Source of the DNA: Ilumatobacter fluminis
GTDB taxonomy: Bacteria; Actinomycetota; Acidimicrobiia; Acidimicrobiales; Ilumatobacteraceae
Assembly (NCBI RefSeq): GCF_004364865.1
Contig: NZ_SOAU01000001.1
Span: 4,062,001-4,126,000, forward strand
Length of the DNA: 64,000 nt
Direction of reading: 5' to 3'
The stretch's first letter is position 1, and every line of letters starts with the position of its first letter. Position numbers and translations under genes: made by a program. Positions 56,398 to 64,000 of this stretch are shown here, in pieces. A model generated the notes under the pieces. The model ran no database searches. It saw only the letters and a list, made by a program, of their open reading frames with translations, and had not been told where the DNA came from.

Positions 56398-56640
56398 CGC
56401 GACGGTCTAGCAGCACCAGGCGGCCGCTTCGGCCTCGATCCGCGCCACCGCCCGCCCTGGCGGCCGACAACTCCGAATCATTCGTCATCGATCTCACCCC
56501 GACGATCTCCACGACCTTCCGCTGATCTCGTCGCTGAAACCGTCGCCGACGGTTGACCTCCCGGTCTGACAGGATTCCATTCCGGCAACGACGAACACGG
56601 ATCCCGTCGATCGGCGGGAGACGTCGACCGGACACTCCTG

Positions 56641-57153
56641 ATGAACACCGAACCACGAACGGGCTATCAGCCGCTCGACGCACCACACCGGCCGAGGTAC
56701 CGGTCGGCGCCGTTCGTGCAGCGCGCCGGCGCGCTCGTGCTCGACGCCGTGGTGGCGTTCGTCTGTGTGCCGGTCCCGGTGCAGGTCTACTTCCTGCTGA
56801 CCGGTCGCGGCGGACTCCAGTGCACGTGGAACGACAACACGGAGGTCTGTCTCACCGATCCGGCCGACGCACGGTTGAGCCGGATCATGTTCTGGACGCT
56901 CGCCACCGTCTTCGCGCTGGCGTTCAGCTGGGCGGTCAGCCGCCGTCGGACGCTCGGGCAGGCGGCAGTCGGGATCCGCGTCGCCGATGCCACCACCGGC
57001 GCGCCGGTGTCGTTCGGACGTGCCACCGTTCGGACGCTCGCCATGGTGGTGAGCCTCGTGCCGCTCGGGCTCGGGTTCTGGTGGGCCCTGGTCGACAGAG
57101 ACCGGCGCACGTGGCACGACCTGATCGCCCGCACCACGGCGATCGCCGTCTGA
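56641..57153 (+). CDS. RDD-family membrane protein
   Basis: The 170-residue protein shows the RDD pattern: QRAGALVLDAVVAFVCV (Arg-Asp in the first helix), a second helix FWTLATVFALAFSWAV, RRTLGQAAVGIRVAD, and a third helix LAMVVSLVPLGLGFWWALVDRDRRTWHDLIARTTAI, ending with the conserved DRRTWHD. RDD proteins are small polytopic proteins, some linked to ion transport or protein insertion. Role here unknown. Weak ribosome site. Confidence 0.9.
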   Translation: MNTEPRTGYQPLDAPHRPRYRSAPFVQRAGALVLDAVVAFVCVPVPVQVYFLLTGRGGLQCTWNDNTEVCLTDPADARLSRIMFWTLATVFALAFSWAVSRRRTLGQAAVGIRVADATTGAPVSFGRATVRTLAMVVSLVPLGLGFWWALVDRDRRTWHDLIARTTAIAV

Positions 57154-57184
57154 TTGCGACCGACCGAGTGCGTCGGCGGCGGCG

Positions 57185-58111
57185 CTACCAGGTGACGTCT
57201 GCGCAGCCGACGTGGCTGCTCGGTTCGACCTGGAAGGTGCCGTGGGTGATGCCGTAGCGGTCGGCGAGGAGGTGGCGAGCCTGGTCGAGGACCCCGTGCG
57301 TGTCGGCGTCGTCGGTGACCATCAGGTGCGCCGACGCCGCATCCATGTCCGAGGTCAGCGTCCACACGTGCAGGTCGTGCACGTCGACCACGTCATCGAG
57401 GCCGGCGAGTCGATCGGCGAGTTCGTCGATGTCGACGCCCTCGGGCGCCGCCTGGAGCAAGATACGCACGGCCCGCCGGCCGAGATGCCAGGTGCGGGGC
57501 AGGATCCAGAGTCCGATCGCGGCACCGATGACCGGGTCGACCCAGGCCCATCCGAAGAGTTGGAGCAGGACGGCGGCGACGATCACGCCGACCGATCCGA
57601 CGGTGTCGGCGAGCACCTCGAGATAGGCACCCTCGACATTGAGCGATTCCTTCGAGCCCGCTCGTAGCAGGAGGAAGGCGACGATGTTCGCGAGCAACCC
57701 CAAGGCGGCGACGACGAGCATGGGGGTGCCCAGCACTTCGGGACCGTCGGTCAGTCGACGTGCCGCCTCGATCAGGACCCAGAACGCGACACCGAACAAC
57801 AACAGGGCGTTGACGAAGGCTGCCAGGATCTCGAGTCGGTACAACCCGAACGTGTGCCTCGACCGCGCCTCGTCGCGCCGACGCTCGAATCGCGAGGCCA
57901 GCTGGATCGCGGCCAACGCCATGCCGATGCCGATCACATCCGTGAGCATGTGGGCGGCGTCGGACAGGAGCGCGAGCGAGTTCGTCCAGATGCCGGCGAC
58001 GGCCTCGACGACGAAGAAGCCGCCGATCAGCACAAAGGCGGCGACGAGTCGCCCCTTGTGACGCTCCCCCGCTCGCTCGAGCCCGGCACCGTGATCGTGG
58101 TCGTGGCCCAT
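57185..58111 (-). CDS. Cation diffusion facilitator (CzcD/ZitB-like metal exporter)
   Basis: The 308-residue exporter has a His-rich N-terminus (MGHDHDHGAG), six membrane helices and a C-terminal metal-sensing domain. The transport site motifs are SLALLSDAAHMLTDV (HxxxD, helix II) and SLNVEGAYLEVLADTVGSVGV (helix V; here the usual second HxxxD His is Leu/Val-Asp). VHDLHVWTLTSD is in the cytosolic domain. Probably exports Zn2+, Co2+ or Cd2+. Start overlaps the arsR stop by 1 nt, so regulator and exporter form one operon. Confidence 0.93.
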   Translation of the reverse strand: MGHDHDHGAGLERAGERHKGRLVAAFVLIGGFFVVEAVAGIWTNSLALLSDAAHMLTDVIGIGMALAAIQLASRFERRRDEARSRHTFGLYRLEILAAFVNALLLFGVAFWVLIEAARRLTDGPEVLGTPMLVVAALGLLANIVAFLLLRAGSKESLNVEGAYLEVLADTVGSVGVIVAAVLLQLFGWAWVDPVIGAAIGLWILPRTWHLGRRAVRILLQAAPEGVDIDELADRLAGLDDVVDVHDLHVWTLTSDMDAASAHLMVTDDADTHGVLDQARHLLADRYGITHGTFQVEPSSHVGCADVTW

Positions 58112-58491
58112 CAGCCCTCGTTCCCGAGGTGAGCGACGTGTTCGCGTGAGATGTCGAGCAGCATCCGGACGTGGGCGTCGTCGAGTCGGTAGATGATGTT
58201 GCGGCCCTCACGGCGATTGCGAACGACGCCGGCATTGCGCAGCAGCCGCATCGCCTGCGACACCTTCGTCTCGGACGTGTCGACCACCGCTGCGATGTCG
58301 TGTACACACAACTCGCCCGCTTCCAAGAGGGCGAACAGGATCCGGACCCGGGTCGGGTCGCCCAACAGCCGGAAGAGCGACGCCAGATCGGCAGCGACCT
58401 CGACGTCGATGAGCGCGTTGGCCACCGAATCGACCCGACCCGGCTGATCGGCCGAACAACGGCCACTCTTCGCCATCACCGAAACCTGCAT
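58111..58491 (-). CDS. ArsR/SmtB-family metal-responsive repressor
   Basis: The 126-residue winged-helix protein has LFRLLGDPTRVRILFALLEAGELCVHDIAAVVDTSETKVSQAMRLLRNAGVV. Its C-terminal alpha-5 helix DAHVRMLLDISREHVAH carries the Asp/His...His/His pattern of Zn(II)-type alpha-5 sites. Cys in ELCVHD and CSADQ near the N-terminus could form another site. It should repress itself and the CDF exporter until Zn or Co rises. Start 58491 fits a TTGACG-N17-TATCTT promoter 7 nt upstream; the longer frame would include the promoter. Confidence 0.92.
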   Translation of the reverse strand: MQVSVMAKSGRCSADQPGRVDSVANALIDVEVAADLASLFRLLGDPTRVRILFALLEAGELCVHDIAAVVDTSETKVSQAMRLLRNAGVVRNRREGRNIIYRLDDAHVRMLLDISREHVAHLGNEG

Positions 58492-58498
58492 ATGTGTG

Positions 58499-58527
58499 AA
58501 GATATCAACGATGATGTCGGTCGTCAA
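58499..58527 (-). promoter_or_regulatory. Leaderless arsR-czcD promoter
   Basis: TTGACG (58522-58527), 17-bp spacer, TATCTT (58499-58504), then 7 nt to ATG 58491: the best promoter match in the window. An ATAT-N8-ATAT dyad (58490-58505) overlaps the -10 and start point and may be the ArsR operator. Confidence 0.7.
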
Positions 58528-58622
58528 CCGGCAAAGCCGCCCACCACGACCGCCACAATTCCGGTGTGCGAGGATCGCCGCATGCCTGCGAACGCAACCA
58601 CCCCACCGGCCGGAGATCCGAC

Positions 58623-59432
58623 GTGACGGCCATCGAGAACGGCGTCGCCGTGATCACCGGAGCCGCCAGCGGTATCGGCCTCGCCACGGCGAAGCGGCTC
58701 GCACGAGCGGGCATGCACGTGGTGTTCGCCGACGTCGACCGGGCGCGGCTGACCAATGCCGTCGACGAGGTCGCAGCGCTCGGCCCGGAGCCGATGCCGT
58801 TCGTCACCGACGTGACCTCGCTCTCTTCCGTCGAGGCCCTGGCCGACGCCGCGTACGACCGGTTCGGACGCGTCGATGTCCTGTTCAACAACGCCGGCGT
58901 GGCCGTGACCGGTCCGATCTCGGAGATGACCCACGATGACTGGCGCTGGACGATCGACGTCGATCTGTGGGGCCCGATCCACGGCGTGGAAGCGTTCCTC
59001 CCCCGAATGATCGAGCAGGGCGGGCCGAGTCACATCGTGAACACCTCGTCGTTCGCCGGCATGGTGCCGAACGTCGAGCTCGGTCCGTATTGCGTCGCCA
59101 AGTACGGCGTCGTCGCACTCAGCGAGGTGCTCGCACGCGAATGCCGTGAGCACGACATCGGCGTGTCGGTCGTGTGCCCGATGCGGATCGAGAGCGACAT
59201 CGACCGATCGGCCCGCAACCGGCAGGACAGCTACGGCGGCGCCCCGGACCACCTCGATCTCGATCTCGACGACGAACAGCTGGCCGGCCGGATGCTCGGT
59301 GCCGACGAGGTCGCCGAACAGGTCCTCGATGCGATCAGGACACGACGCCTCTACGTCTTCACACACGAGGAAAGCCGTGCGTTCATCCGCCGTCGCTTCG
59401 ACAGGATCGACGCGGCGTTCGACGCGCGATGA
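58623..59432 (+). CDS. Short-chain dehydrogenase/reductase (SDR)
   Basis: The 269-residue classical SDR has the cofactor loop TGAASGIGLATAKRL, the acidic FADVDRARL (Asp after strand 2, favouring NAD), NNAGV, catalytic Ser in IVNTSSFAG and Tyr/Lys in PYCVAKYGVVALSE. The C-terminal region ends RAFIRRRFDRIDAAF, as in SDRs acting on alcohols or lipids. The substrate is unknown. GTG start at 58623. It is followed after 7 bp by the alpha/beta hydrolase gene, so the two are likely co-transcribed. Confidence 0.9.
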   Translation: MTAIENGVAVITGAASGIGLATAKRLARAGMHVVFADVDRARLTNAVDEVAALGPEPMPFVTDVTSLSSVEALADAAYDRFGRVDVLFNNAGVAVTGPISEMTHDDWRWTIDVDLWGPIHGVEAFLPRMIEQGGPSHIVNTSSFAGMVPNVELGPYCVAKYGVVALSEVLARECREHDIGVSVVCPMRIESDIDRSARNRQDSYGGAPDHLDLDLDDEQLAGRMLGADEVAEQVLDAIRTRRLYVFTHEESRAFIRRRFDRIDAAFDAR

Positions 59433-59439
59433 TGCCCGC

Positions 59440-60315
59440 ATGACGTCGCAGCAGTCCTCGTTCACCTCCGCCGCAGACGGCACCGAGATCGCCACCACCG
59501 AGTGGACCGACGTCGAGGGAGACCCTCGCGGCGTCGTCCAGATCGCGCACGGCCTCGCCGAACACGGCGCCCGCTACGACCGCTTCGCCCGCGCCCTCAA
59601 CGCCGCCGGCTTCCAGGCGTTCGCGACCGACCATCGCGGGCACGGCCGGACCGGGCAGCACGACCTCGGACGGTTCGGCGCCCCCGGTTTCGACGGGCTC
59701 GCCGCCGACGTGGCGCAGTACGGCGCCCAGCTGACCGATGCGCACCCCGGCCTCCCGGTGTTCCTGTTCGGCCACTCCATGGGTTCGTTCGCGTCGCAGA
59801 TGGTCATGATCGACTCGTCCGAGCAGTACGCCGGCGTCGTCCTGTCGGGCTCGACCGCGATGGACGCCCTCGCGGCGGCGATGGCGAACGCTCCCGCCGA
59901 CGCTCCGGCGGGGCTCGAGGCGTTCAACGCCGGCTTCGAACGCCGCACGGGCTACGAGTGGTTGTCGCGCGACGAGGCCGAGGTCGACGCGTACGTCGCC
60001 GACCCGTGGTGTGGGTTCGACGTGCCCGACGAGACGATGCCCCTGCTGTTCGGGCCGGCCGAGCGGCTCTCCCTCCCTTCGGAGCTCGGCAAGATCCGCG
60101 GCGACCTGCCGGTCCTGATCGCATCCGGCAGCGACGACCCCCTTGCCGGCGGCGGCCAGCTGGTCGAACTGCTCGGCCAGCGGTATCGGGACGCCGGCAT
60201 CGCCGACGTCACCGTCACGGTCTACCCGGGCGCCCGCCACGAGATCCTCAACGAGACCAACCGCGACGAGGTCACCGCCGACGTCGTCGGCTGGCTGACT
60301 GCGCACGCCGACTGA
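59440..60315 (+). CDS. Alpha/beta hydrolase (monoacylglycerol lipase-like)
   Basis: The 291-residue protein shows VVQIAHGLAEHGARYDRFARALNAAGF (oxyanion HGLAEH), FATDHRGHGRTG, the nucleophile elbow LFGHSMGSF, acid Asp in IASGSDDPLAGGG and catalytic His in YPGARHEILNE. This is the serine aminopeptidase/monoacylglycerol lipase subgroup (Hydrolase_4). No signal peptide. It likely cleaves a lipid or ester product and pairs with the SDR. Confidence 0.92.
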   Translation: MTSQQSSFTSAADGTEIATTEWTDVEGDPRGVVQIAHGLAEHGARYDRFARALNAAGFQAFATDHRGHGRTGQHDLGRFGAPGFDGLAADVAQYGAQLTDAHPGLPVFLFGHSMGSFASQMVMIDSSEQYAGVVLSGSTAMDALAAAMANAPADAPAGLEAFNAGFERRTGYEWLSRDEAEVDAYVADPWCGFDVPDETMPLLFGPAERLSLPSELGKIRGDLPVLIASGSDDPLAGGGQLVELLGQRYRDAGIADVTVTVYPGARHEILNETNRDEVTADVVGWLTAHAD

Positions 60316-60487
60316 CCGGCAGGCACGCCTCGCTCGACGAGGCCCGAGCACGGCCACCAGGGACGGTGCCGTCACAACGCTCGTCGGCAACGCTCGCCTC
60401 TGAGCGCTCGGCATCCTCCGAATGGATGACCACCCAATCCACCGAAGGGGGGACGTTTCCCACCCCCTCTTCCCGCAGAGTGGCACC

Positions 60488-61309
60488 GTGGCATTCGCAC
60501 TCGCACAATCGACCGGCCGACCCGGCAACCGCTCGTTGGCGGTGCGCGCTGCGGCGGAGCTGGCGATCGCCGCGGCGGTGTTCGGCGTGTACCGGTTCGG
60601 GCGGGTCATCACGAACGACTCGGTCACCGCCGCCACCGCGAACGCGCAACGGGTCATCGACGCGCAGCGATGGTTCGGCTGGACGGCCGAGCTGACGGTG
60701 CAGCGGCGCGTCCTCGATGTGCCCGGCCTGATCGAGTTCCTCAACCACTTCTACGTCGCCGTGCACTTCCCTGCCACCGTGGCCTTCCTCGTCTGGGCCT
60801 TCGCCCGCCACCGCGACCGCTACCCGGCGATCCGGAATTGGTTCGTCGGGGTGACGATGGCGGCGATGGCAATCCACGTCGCCTTCCCACTCGCGCCTCC
60901 TCGGATGCTCGACGGGTACGTCGACACACTGCGTGTGTTCGGGCCCAGCATCTACCCCGAGGATCCGAGTCGATCGGTGGCGAACCAGTTCGCCGCCATG
61001 CCCTCGCTGCACTTCGGGTGGGCGTTGATGGTGGCCGTGGGGATCATCGTCCTCACCTCCAGCCGGTACCGGTGGTGGTGGCTCGCCCACCCTGCCGTCA
61101 CGCTGCTGGCGATCGTCGCAACCGGCAACCACTACCTCTTGGACGCCGCGGTCGCCGCTGCGCTCGCCGCCGTCGTCGGATCATGGACGCTGCGCCGGCG
61201 CGGCAACGACAGGGCGTCGTCCGGGCGTCACCTCGAATCGCCGCGTGACGGAGATCGGTTCGATGCCGTCGGGCAACCCCCATCCGAGCACCGCGCGGCC
61301 AGATCCTGA
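60488..61309 (+). CDS. PAP2-like membrane phosphatase/transferase
   Basis: A 273-residue protein with about five membrane helices. The PAP2_3 pattern is seen in FLNHFYVAVHFPATVAFLVW, PLAPPRMLDGYVDTL, AAMPSLHFGWALMVAVG (catalytic SxxH) and IVATGNHYLLDAAVAA (GxxxxxD with His). This subgroup includes inositol phosphosphingolipid-synthase-like and lipid phosphate enzymes. The frame extends up to ATG 60422, but the first 22 residues look non-coding. Its 3' end overlaps the convergent tetR gene by 82 bp. Confidence 0.87.
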   Translation: MAFALAQSTGRPGNRSLAVRAAAELAIAAAVFGVYRFGRVITNDSVTAATANAQRVIDAQRWFGWTAELTVQRRVLDVPGLIEFLNHFYVAVHFPATVAFLVWAFARHRDRYPAIRNWFVGVTMAAMAIHVAFPLAPPRMLDGYVDTLRVFGPSIYPEDPSRSVANQFAAMPSLHFGWALMVAVGIIVLTSSRYRWWWLAHPAVTLLAIVATGNHYLLDAAVAAALAAVVGSWTLRRRGNDRASSGRHLESPRDGDRFDAVGQPPSEHRAARS

Positions 61310-61971
61310 ACCCGACGCGACATGGCCTGCTTGATCTGAGCCAGTTCCGTCGGACCGATGTCGTCCCACCCGAGAATCTGCATCGAGACCGGCCGCCCAT
61401 TGGTGAACGCAACCAGATCGGCGATCAGGAGCAGCGCCTCGAGCTGAGCCTCGTCGCTCGGCGAGCCCGGTTCACAGCGCCACATGACCTGGATGAGTTG
61501 CGCGACCAACTCGGTCCCCGGCCGCCAGATGTGCTCGTGCAAGAAGCGCGCCGCCTCGCCCTGCTCGCTCATCTCGCGAAAGACGAAACCGGCCCACGAC
61601 CGGGCGGTCGGGTCGGAGATCAAGAGGTCGGCCAACCCGTCCATCAGAGCGCTCAACAGATCGGCGGCTTCCTCCGGGCTCGCCCGCCGCTCCAGACCCC
61701 GCAGAGCGTCAGCGCGCAGTGCGCCGACCTGCTCTCGGTAGCCCTCGACCACGAGCTCGGCACACGCTCGGTACAGCAGTTCTTTCGAGCCGAAGTGGTA
61801 GTTGATCGCAGGCTGATTGACCCCGGCGGCCTTGGCGATCTCGCGCGTGCTGGCGCCATCGAGTCCTCGGGCACCGAAGATGGGAAACGCGGCCGACAGG
61901 ATCGCCTGCCGAGTCAGCGCCGACTTGGCGTACTCTCCCCGCCGGCGCTGGTCAGCGGCGCGGTCGCCCAT
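61228..61971 (-). CDS. TetR-family transcriptional regulator
   Basis: The 247-residue protein has an N-terminal helix-turn-helix (about 18-65: TRQAILSAAFPIFGARGLDGASTREIAKAAGVNQPAINYHFGSKELLYRA) and a C-terminal ligand domain like the CerR/DUF1956 group (ARSWAGFVFREMSEQGEAARFLHEHIWRP). The tail after about 215 is charged and overlaps the PAP2 gene. It is encoded 51 bp after the MpaB-family gene and likely controls it. Confidence 0.9.
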   Translation of the reverse strand: MGDRAADQRRRGEYAKSALTRQAILSAAFPIFGARGLDGASTREIAKAAGVNQPAINYHFGSKELLYRACAELVVEGYREQVGALRADALRGLERRASPEEAADLLSALMDGLADLLISDPTARSWAGFVFREMSEQGEAARFLHEHIWRPGTELVAQLIQVMWRCEPGSPSDEAQLEALLLIADLVAFTNGRPVSMQILGWDDIGPTELAQIKQAMSRRVQDLAARCSDGGCPTASNRSPSRGDSR

Positions 61972-62022
61972 GATGGCGCCGCGGCTCGGTATCGACAGAT
62001 GGCGCGGCGAGAAGAGTCGTAC

Positions 62023-63384
62023 TCACGCCGCCTGAGCGTACTTGGAGGCGTCGGTGACGAAGTCGGCGTGGCCGTATGACTCGAGCTGTTTCGCCAGTTT
62101 CCGCACCCGGTTCCGGTACGCGATCGGGCCGATCTTCGGAACCTTGACCAGCGCCTCGAACAGGTGAACCCGCGCGATTGCGTAGGCGTAGCCGATGGTG
62201 GCCGCCACGCGGTGGGTGCGCGTCACGTCGATGCCGAGCGACTGTGCCCGCTCGAAGTTCCCGTTCAGGAAGTTCTTCACGAGGAAGATCCTGGAGAACC
62301 CGTCTTCGCACCAGCGGTGCACGGCGTTGCCGAGGCCGGGTTGGTCGAACAGGTCCGCTTCCATGGTGGCGCGCAGCAAACTGCCACACGTCGCGTCGTC
62401 GAACTCGGAGCGCAACGTCGCCTGCCGCGTCAACCAGACGTCCCGGATCGCACGTGGTGAATCGGCGAGCAGTGCTTCGGGCAGTCCGAGGAGGTAGCAG
62501 CGGTAGCGGGCGAGTTCGACCCGTGCACGCTCTTGAGGTGTGAACTCCTCGCGCCCGGAACTCAACACCTTCAGCGACATGAGATACATGCCGAACATCC
62601 CGGCCGGCATCTGATCGACCTGTGGGATCGGGATGCCGTAGACGGCGGGGTCCCACCGGTCGCCGCGCATGAGGTTGAAGCGCACCATCGAGTGCATCAG
62701 GCGCACCTTGGCGGCGGCCTTGAACCCAGCGCCCGATCGTTCGAGCGCTCTGGGCATGATCGTCGACCCGAAGAAGCTCCCTGTCTCGAACGAGCGCTTT
62801 GCACTCCGCTTGCCCGAGAGCGTGCCGGTCAAGGCCATCGGGAGCGCCGAGTACTTGTTGACGAACGTCGCGAGCAGCCCGCCGCGCAGCGCGAGTGGAG
62901 CGACGTGCACGTAGTTGATCAGCTCCTGCCGTGCACCCTCTTCGACGAGATCACGATCGAGCCAGGCGGGAACGATCTCCATCTCGGTGATGAAGGCGTG
63001 CAGCTCCGGTGGCGCATCGGCCACAGCATCGATGCCGCTGTCGCAAGCGAGCTCGAGCATGTCGACCAAACGACGGAAGCCGAAATCGGGCATCAGGGCG
63101 GCGTACGCGTCGGCCGTCCGGTCGCCGGTCATCGTGTACAGGCGCATCAGCCCCACCAGATGCTCGTTCGCGAGCATCTCTTCGCGCTCCGCCAGAAAGC
63201 GCCGTGGCATCTCGGTCTTTGCGTCGATGTCGGTCGTGAATCGTTCCGGCTGGACGTCGAAGTCGATTCGTCCATAAATCGCAGGGACGAGGTCCGCCTG
63301 GTCGGCGGCGTCCGGAGCGAAGCCACTCGGAGCCGGAGAGACGTCGGGGTCCAACTCGTTGTCGATGCCAGGGAGTGAGCTCAT
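62023..63384 (-). CDS. MpaB/DUF2236-family oxygenase-like protein
   Basis: The 453-residue protein belongs to the DUF2236 family that includes latex-clearing protein Lcp and fungal MpaB. Visible blocks are LANEHLVGLMRLYTMTGD, INYVHVAPLALRGGLLATFVNKYSALPMALTGTL, AAAKVRLMHSMVRFNLMRGDRWDPAVYGIPIPQVDQM and FGMYLMSLKVLSSGREEFTPQERARVELARYRCYLLGLPEALL. Heme-binding His/Lys candidates are within these. No signal peptide. A lipid, sterol or terpenoid substrate is likely but unproven. The ATG abuts a GAGGAG with no spacer and lies 7 nt after TATATT, so translation is probably leaderless. Confidence 0.87.
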   Translation of the reverse strand: MSSLPGIDNELDPDVSPAPSGFAPDAADQADLVPAIYGRIDFDVQPERFTTDIDAKTEMPRRFLAEREEMLANEHLVGLMRLYTMTGDRTADAYAALMPDFGFRRLVDMLELACDSGIDAVADAPPELHAFITEMEIVPAWLDRDLVEEGARQELINYVHVAPLALRGGLLATFVNKYSALPMALTGTLSGKRSAKRSFETGSFFGSTIMPRALERSGAGFKAAAKVRLMHSMVRFNLMRGDRWDPAVYGIPIPQVDQMPAGMFGMYLMSLKVLSSGREEFTPQERARVELARYRCYLLGLPEALLADSPRAIRDVWLTRQATLRSEFDDATCGSLLRATMEADLFDQPGLGNAVHRWCEDGFSRIFLVKNFLNGNFERAQSLGIDVTRTHRVAATIGYAYAIARVHLFEALVKVPKIGPIAYRNRVRKLAKQLESYGHADFVTDASKYAQAA

Positions 63385-63391
63385 CTCCTCG

Positions 63392-63419
63392 AATATACAT
63401 CACTTGATACATTTTCAAC
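63392..63419 (-). promoter_or_regulatory. Leaderless promoter and TetR operator candidate before the MpaB-family gene
   Basis: TATATT (63392-63397) lies 7 nt before the ATG, with GTTGAA/TTGAAA 15-16 bp upstream. Between them ATGTAT-N6-ATGTAT and the dyad ATCA-AG-TGAT form an AT-rich stretch unlike its surroundings, a likely TetR-family operator. Confidence 0.55.
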
Positions 63420-63533
63420 TCGTCGATCGCAGGGCGATGCGAGTGATTGCAAAGTTCTGACGCCGCCGTACCGTTCCGACCTCCGAGGCGGATACGTTTC
63501 CGGCTGCAACCATCACATGATCCGGAGGTCAGC

Positions 63534-64000
63534 GTGTTGCTCGGTGTCGCGGCGATCATCGTCGGCGTGGCAGCCCTCGCTTGGGCCGCAGATCAGTTCG
63601 TCATCGGCGCGGCGCGAGTTGCACTCATCCGCAACGTGCCGTCACTCGTCGTCGGTGTCGTCATCGTCGGCTTCGGGACCAGTGCTCCCGAGTTGCTCGT
63701 GTCGGCCCTCGCCGTGCTCGACGACAACACGGCGGTCGCCGTGGGCAACGTCGTCGGGTCGAACCTGGCGAACCTCACCCTCCTGCTCGGCATCGGGGCG
63801 GTCATCGTCGCGCTCACCGTCGAATCGCGAACGGTCCGGCTCGAGGCCCCGCTCGTGCTCGCCGCGACGATCGCCTTTGCGCTCGCGGTGCAAGGCGGCA
63901 TCCAGCGGTGGGAGGGCGTGCTGCTCGTCGCCGGTCTCGCCGGCAGCCTCGTCGTCATCGCCCGCAAACCCGGGGCCGAGCCGACCGACGCCGTCGGCGA
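63534..64000 (+). CDS. CaCA-family sodium/calcium exchanger (N-terminal part, cut by window end)
   Basis: The open frame from GTG 63534 runs off the window. It reads LLGVAAIIVGVAALAWAADQFVIGAARVAL, then VGVVIVGFGTSAPELLVSALA and AVGNVVGSNLANLTLLLG, the alpha-1 repeat of CaCA exchangers (YrbG type), followed by further membrane helices. It should exchange Ca2+ for Na+ or H+. A GGAGG lies 5 nt before the GTG. The second alpha repeat would be beyond the window. Confidence 0.9.
   Translation, partial: MLLGVAAIIVGVAALAWAADQFVIGAARVALIRNVPSLVVGVVIVGFGTSAPELLVSALAVLDDNTAVAVGNVVGSNLANLTLLLGIGAVIVALTVESRTVRLEAPLVLAATIAFALAVQGGIQRWEGVLLVAGLAGSLVVIARKPGAEPTDAVG

Overview
The window is GC-rich, densely coded bacterial DNA and looks actinobacterial. 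It has a dnaK-grpE-dnaJ-hspR operon with HAIR-type HspR operators, lipoprotein signals ending in VAAAC followed by runs of Asp/Gly, many GTG starts, and many start codons lying 6-8 nt after a TANNNT hexamer (leaderless transcription). The gene set (MpaB/DUF2236 oxygenase, LIV transporter next to sugar-catabolic genes, Ig-like/cadherin-like surface protein) fits an Acidimicrobiia/Ilumatobacter-like organism. That placement is inference; no rRNA lies in the window. One tRNA, Gly(CCC), is present. No CRISPR array, phage or insertion sequence was seen.

Layout. 1-6640 (minus): a truncated Ig-repeat surface protein, then hspR, dnaJ, grpE and dnaK, with two HAIR operators flanking the dnaK promoter. 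6703-12377: cytidine deaminase, GNAT acetyltransferase, AI-2E-type permease, SLC13-type anion permease and an M14 carboxypeptidase. 12557-20759: phosphoglycerate mutase (gpmI), a cyclic-nucleotide-binding protein, a cytochrome b/Fe-S/CCG oxidoreductase, and convergent glgC and glgX. Three copies of an unusual paired 27-bp palindrome element and one perfect 46-bp hairpin lie between genes at 10.6-18.6 kb.

21160-36363 (minus) is a long catabolic block: xylB, a cysteine hydrolase, class II-like xylA, a 2-hydroxyacid dehydrogenase, a VOC protein, an enolase-superfamily enzyme, two TIM-barrel isomerase/epimerases, a cupin, a Gfo/Idh/MocA dehydrogenase and a complete LIV-type ABC transporter (livF, livG, binding protein, livM, livH). 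Upstream lies a PAS-GAF histidine kinase and NarL-type regulator pair. A 22-bp motif, 20/22 identical, lies upstream of both the kinase gene and livH.

39519-45539 encodes a 2006-residue secreted protein joining ThuA, sugar-dehydrogenase beta-propeller, PKD, CBM6-like, concanavalin-like, CHRD-like, Ig-like and FIMAH-like parts. It ends at two strong hairpins convergent with dcd. 46425-52255 is a xylose-type uptake module: ROK repressor, XylF-like lipoprotein, single-module XylG-like ATPase and XylH-like permease. Related operators lie in front of the ROK gene and the binding-protein gene. The binding protein carries two copies of its ligand domain whose 900-bp cores are almost identical while the flanking homologous tails have diverged. 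With xylA/xylB this gives a full xylose uptake and isomerase route.

52309-64000: PaiB-like protein, TrmO-like methyltransferase, YihY membrane protein, orphan MalK-like ATPase, tRNA-Gly, DUF4126 and RDD membrane proteins, a cation-diffusion exporter with its ArsR regulator, SDR, alpha/beta hydrolase, PAP2-type membrane protein, a TetR regulator with an MpaB-family oxygenase, and the start of a CaCA-family Ca2+/Na+ exchanger cut by the window end. The best candidates for new biology are the homogenised double XylF, the paired-palindrome elements, the two-component/LIV/sugar-catabolic block and the ThuA-dehydrogenase mosaic protein.
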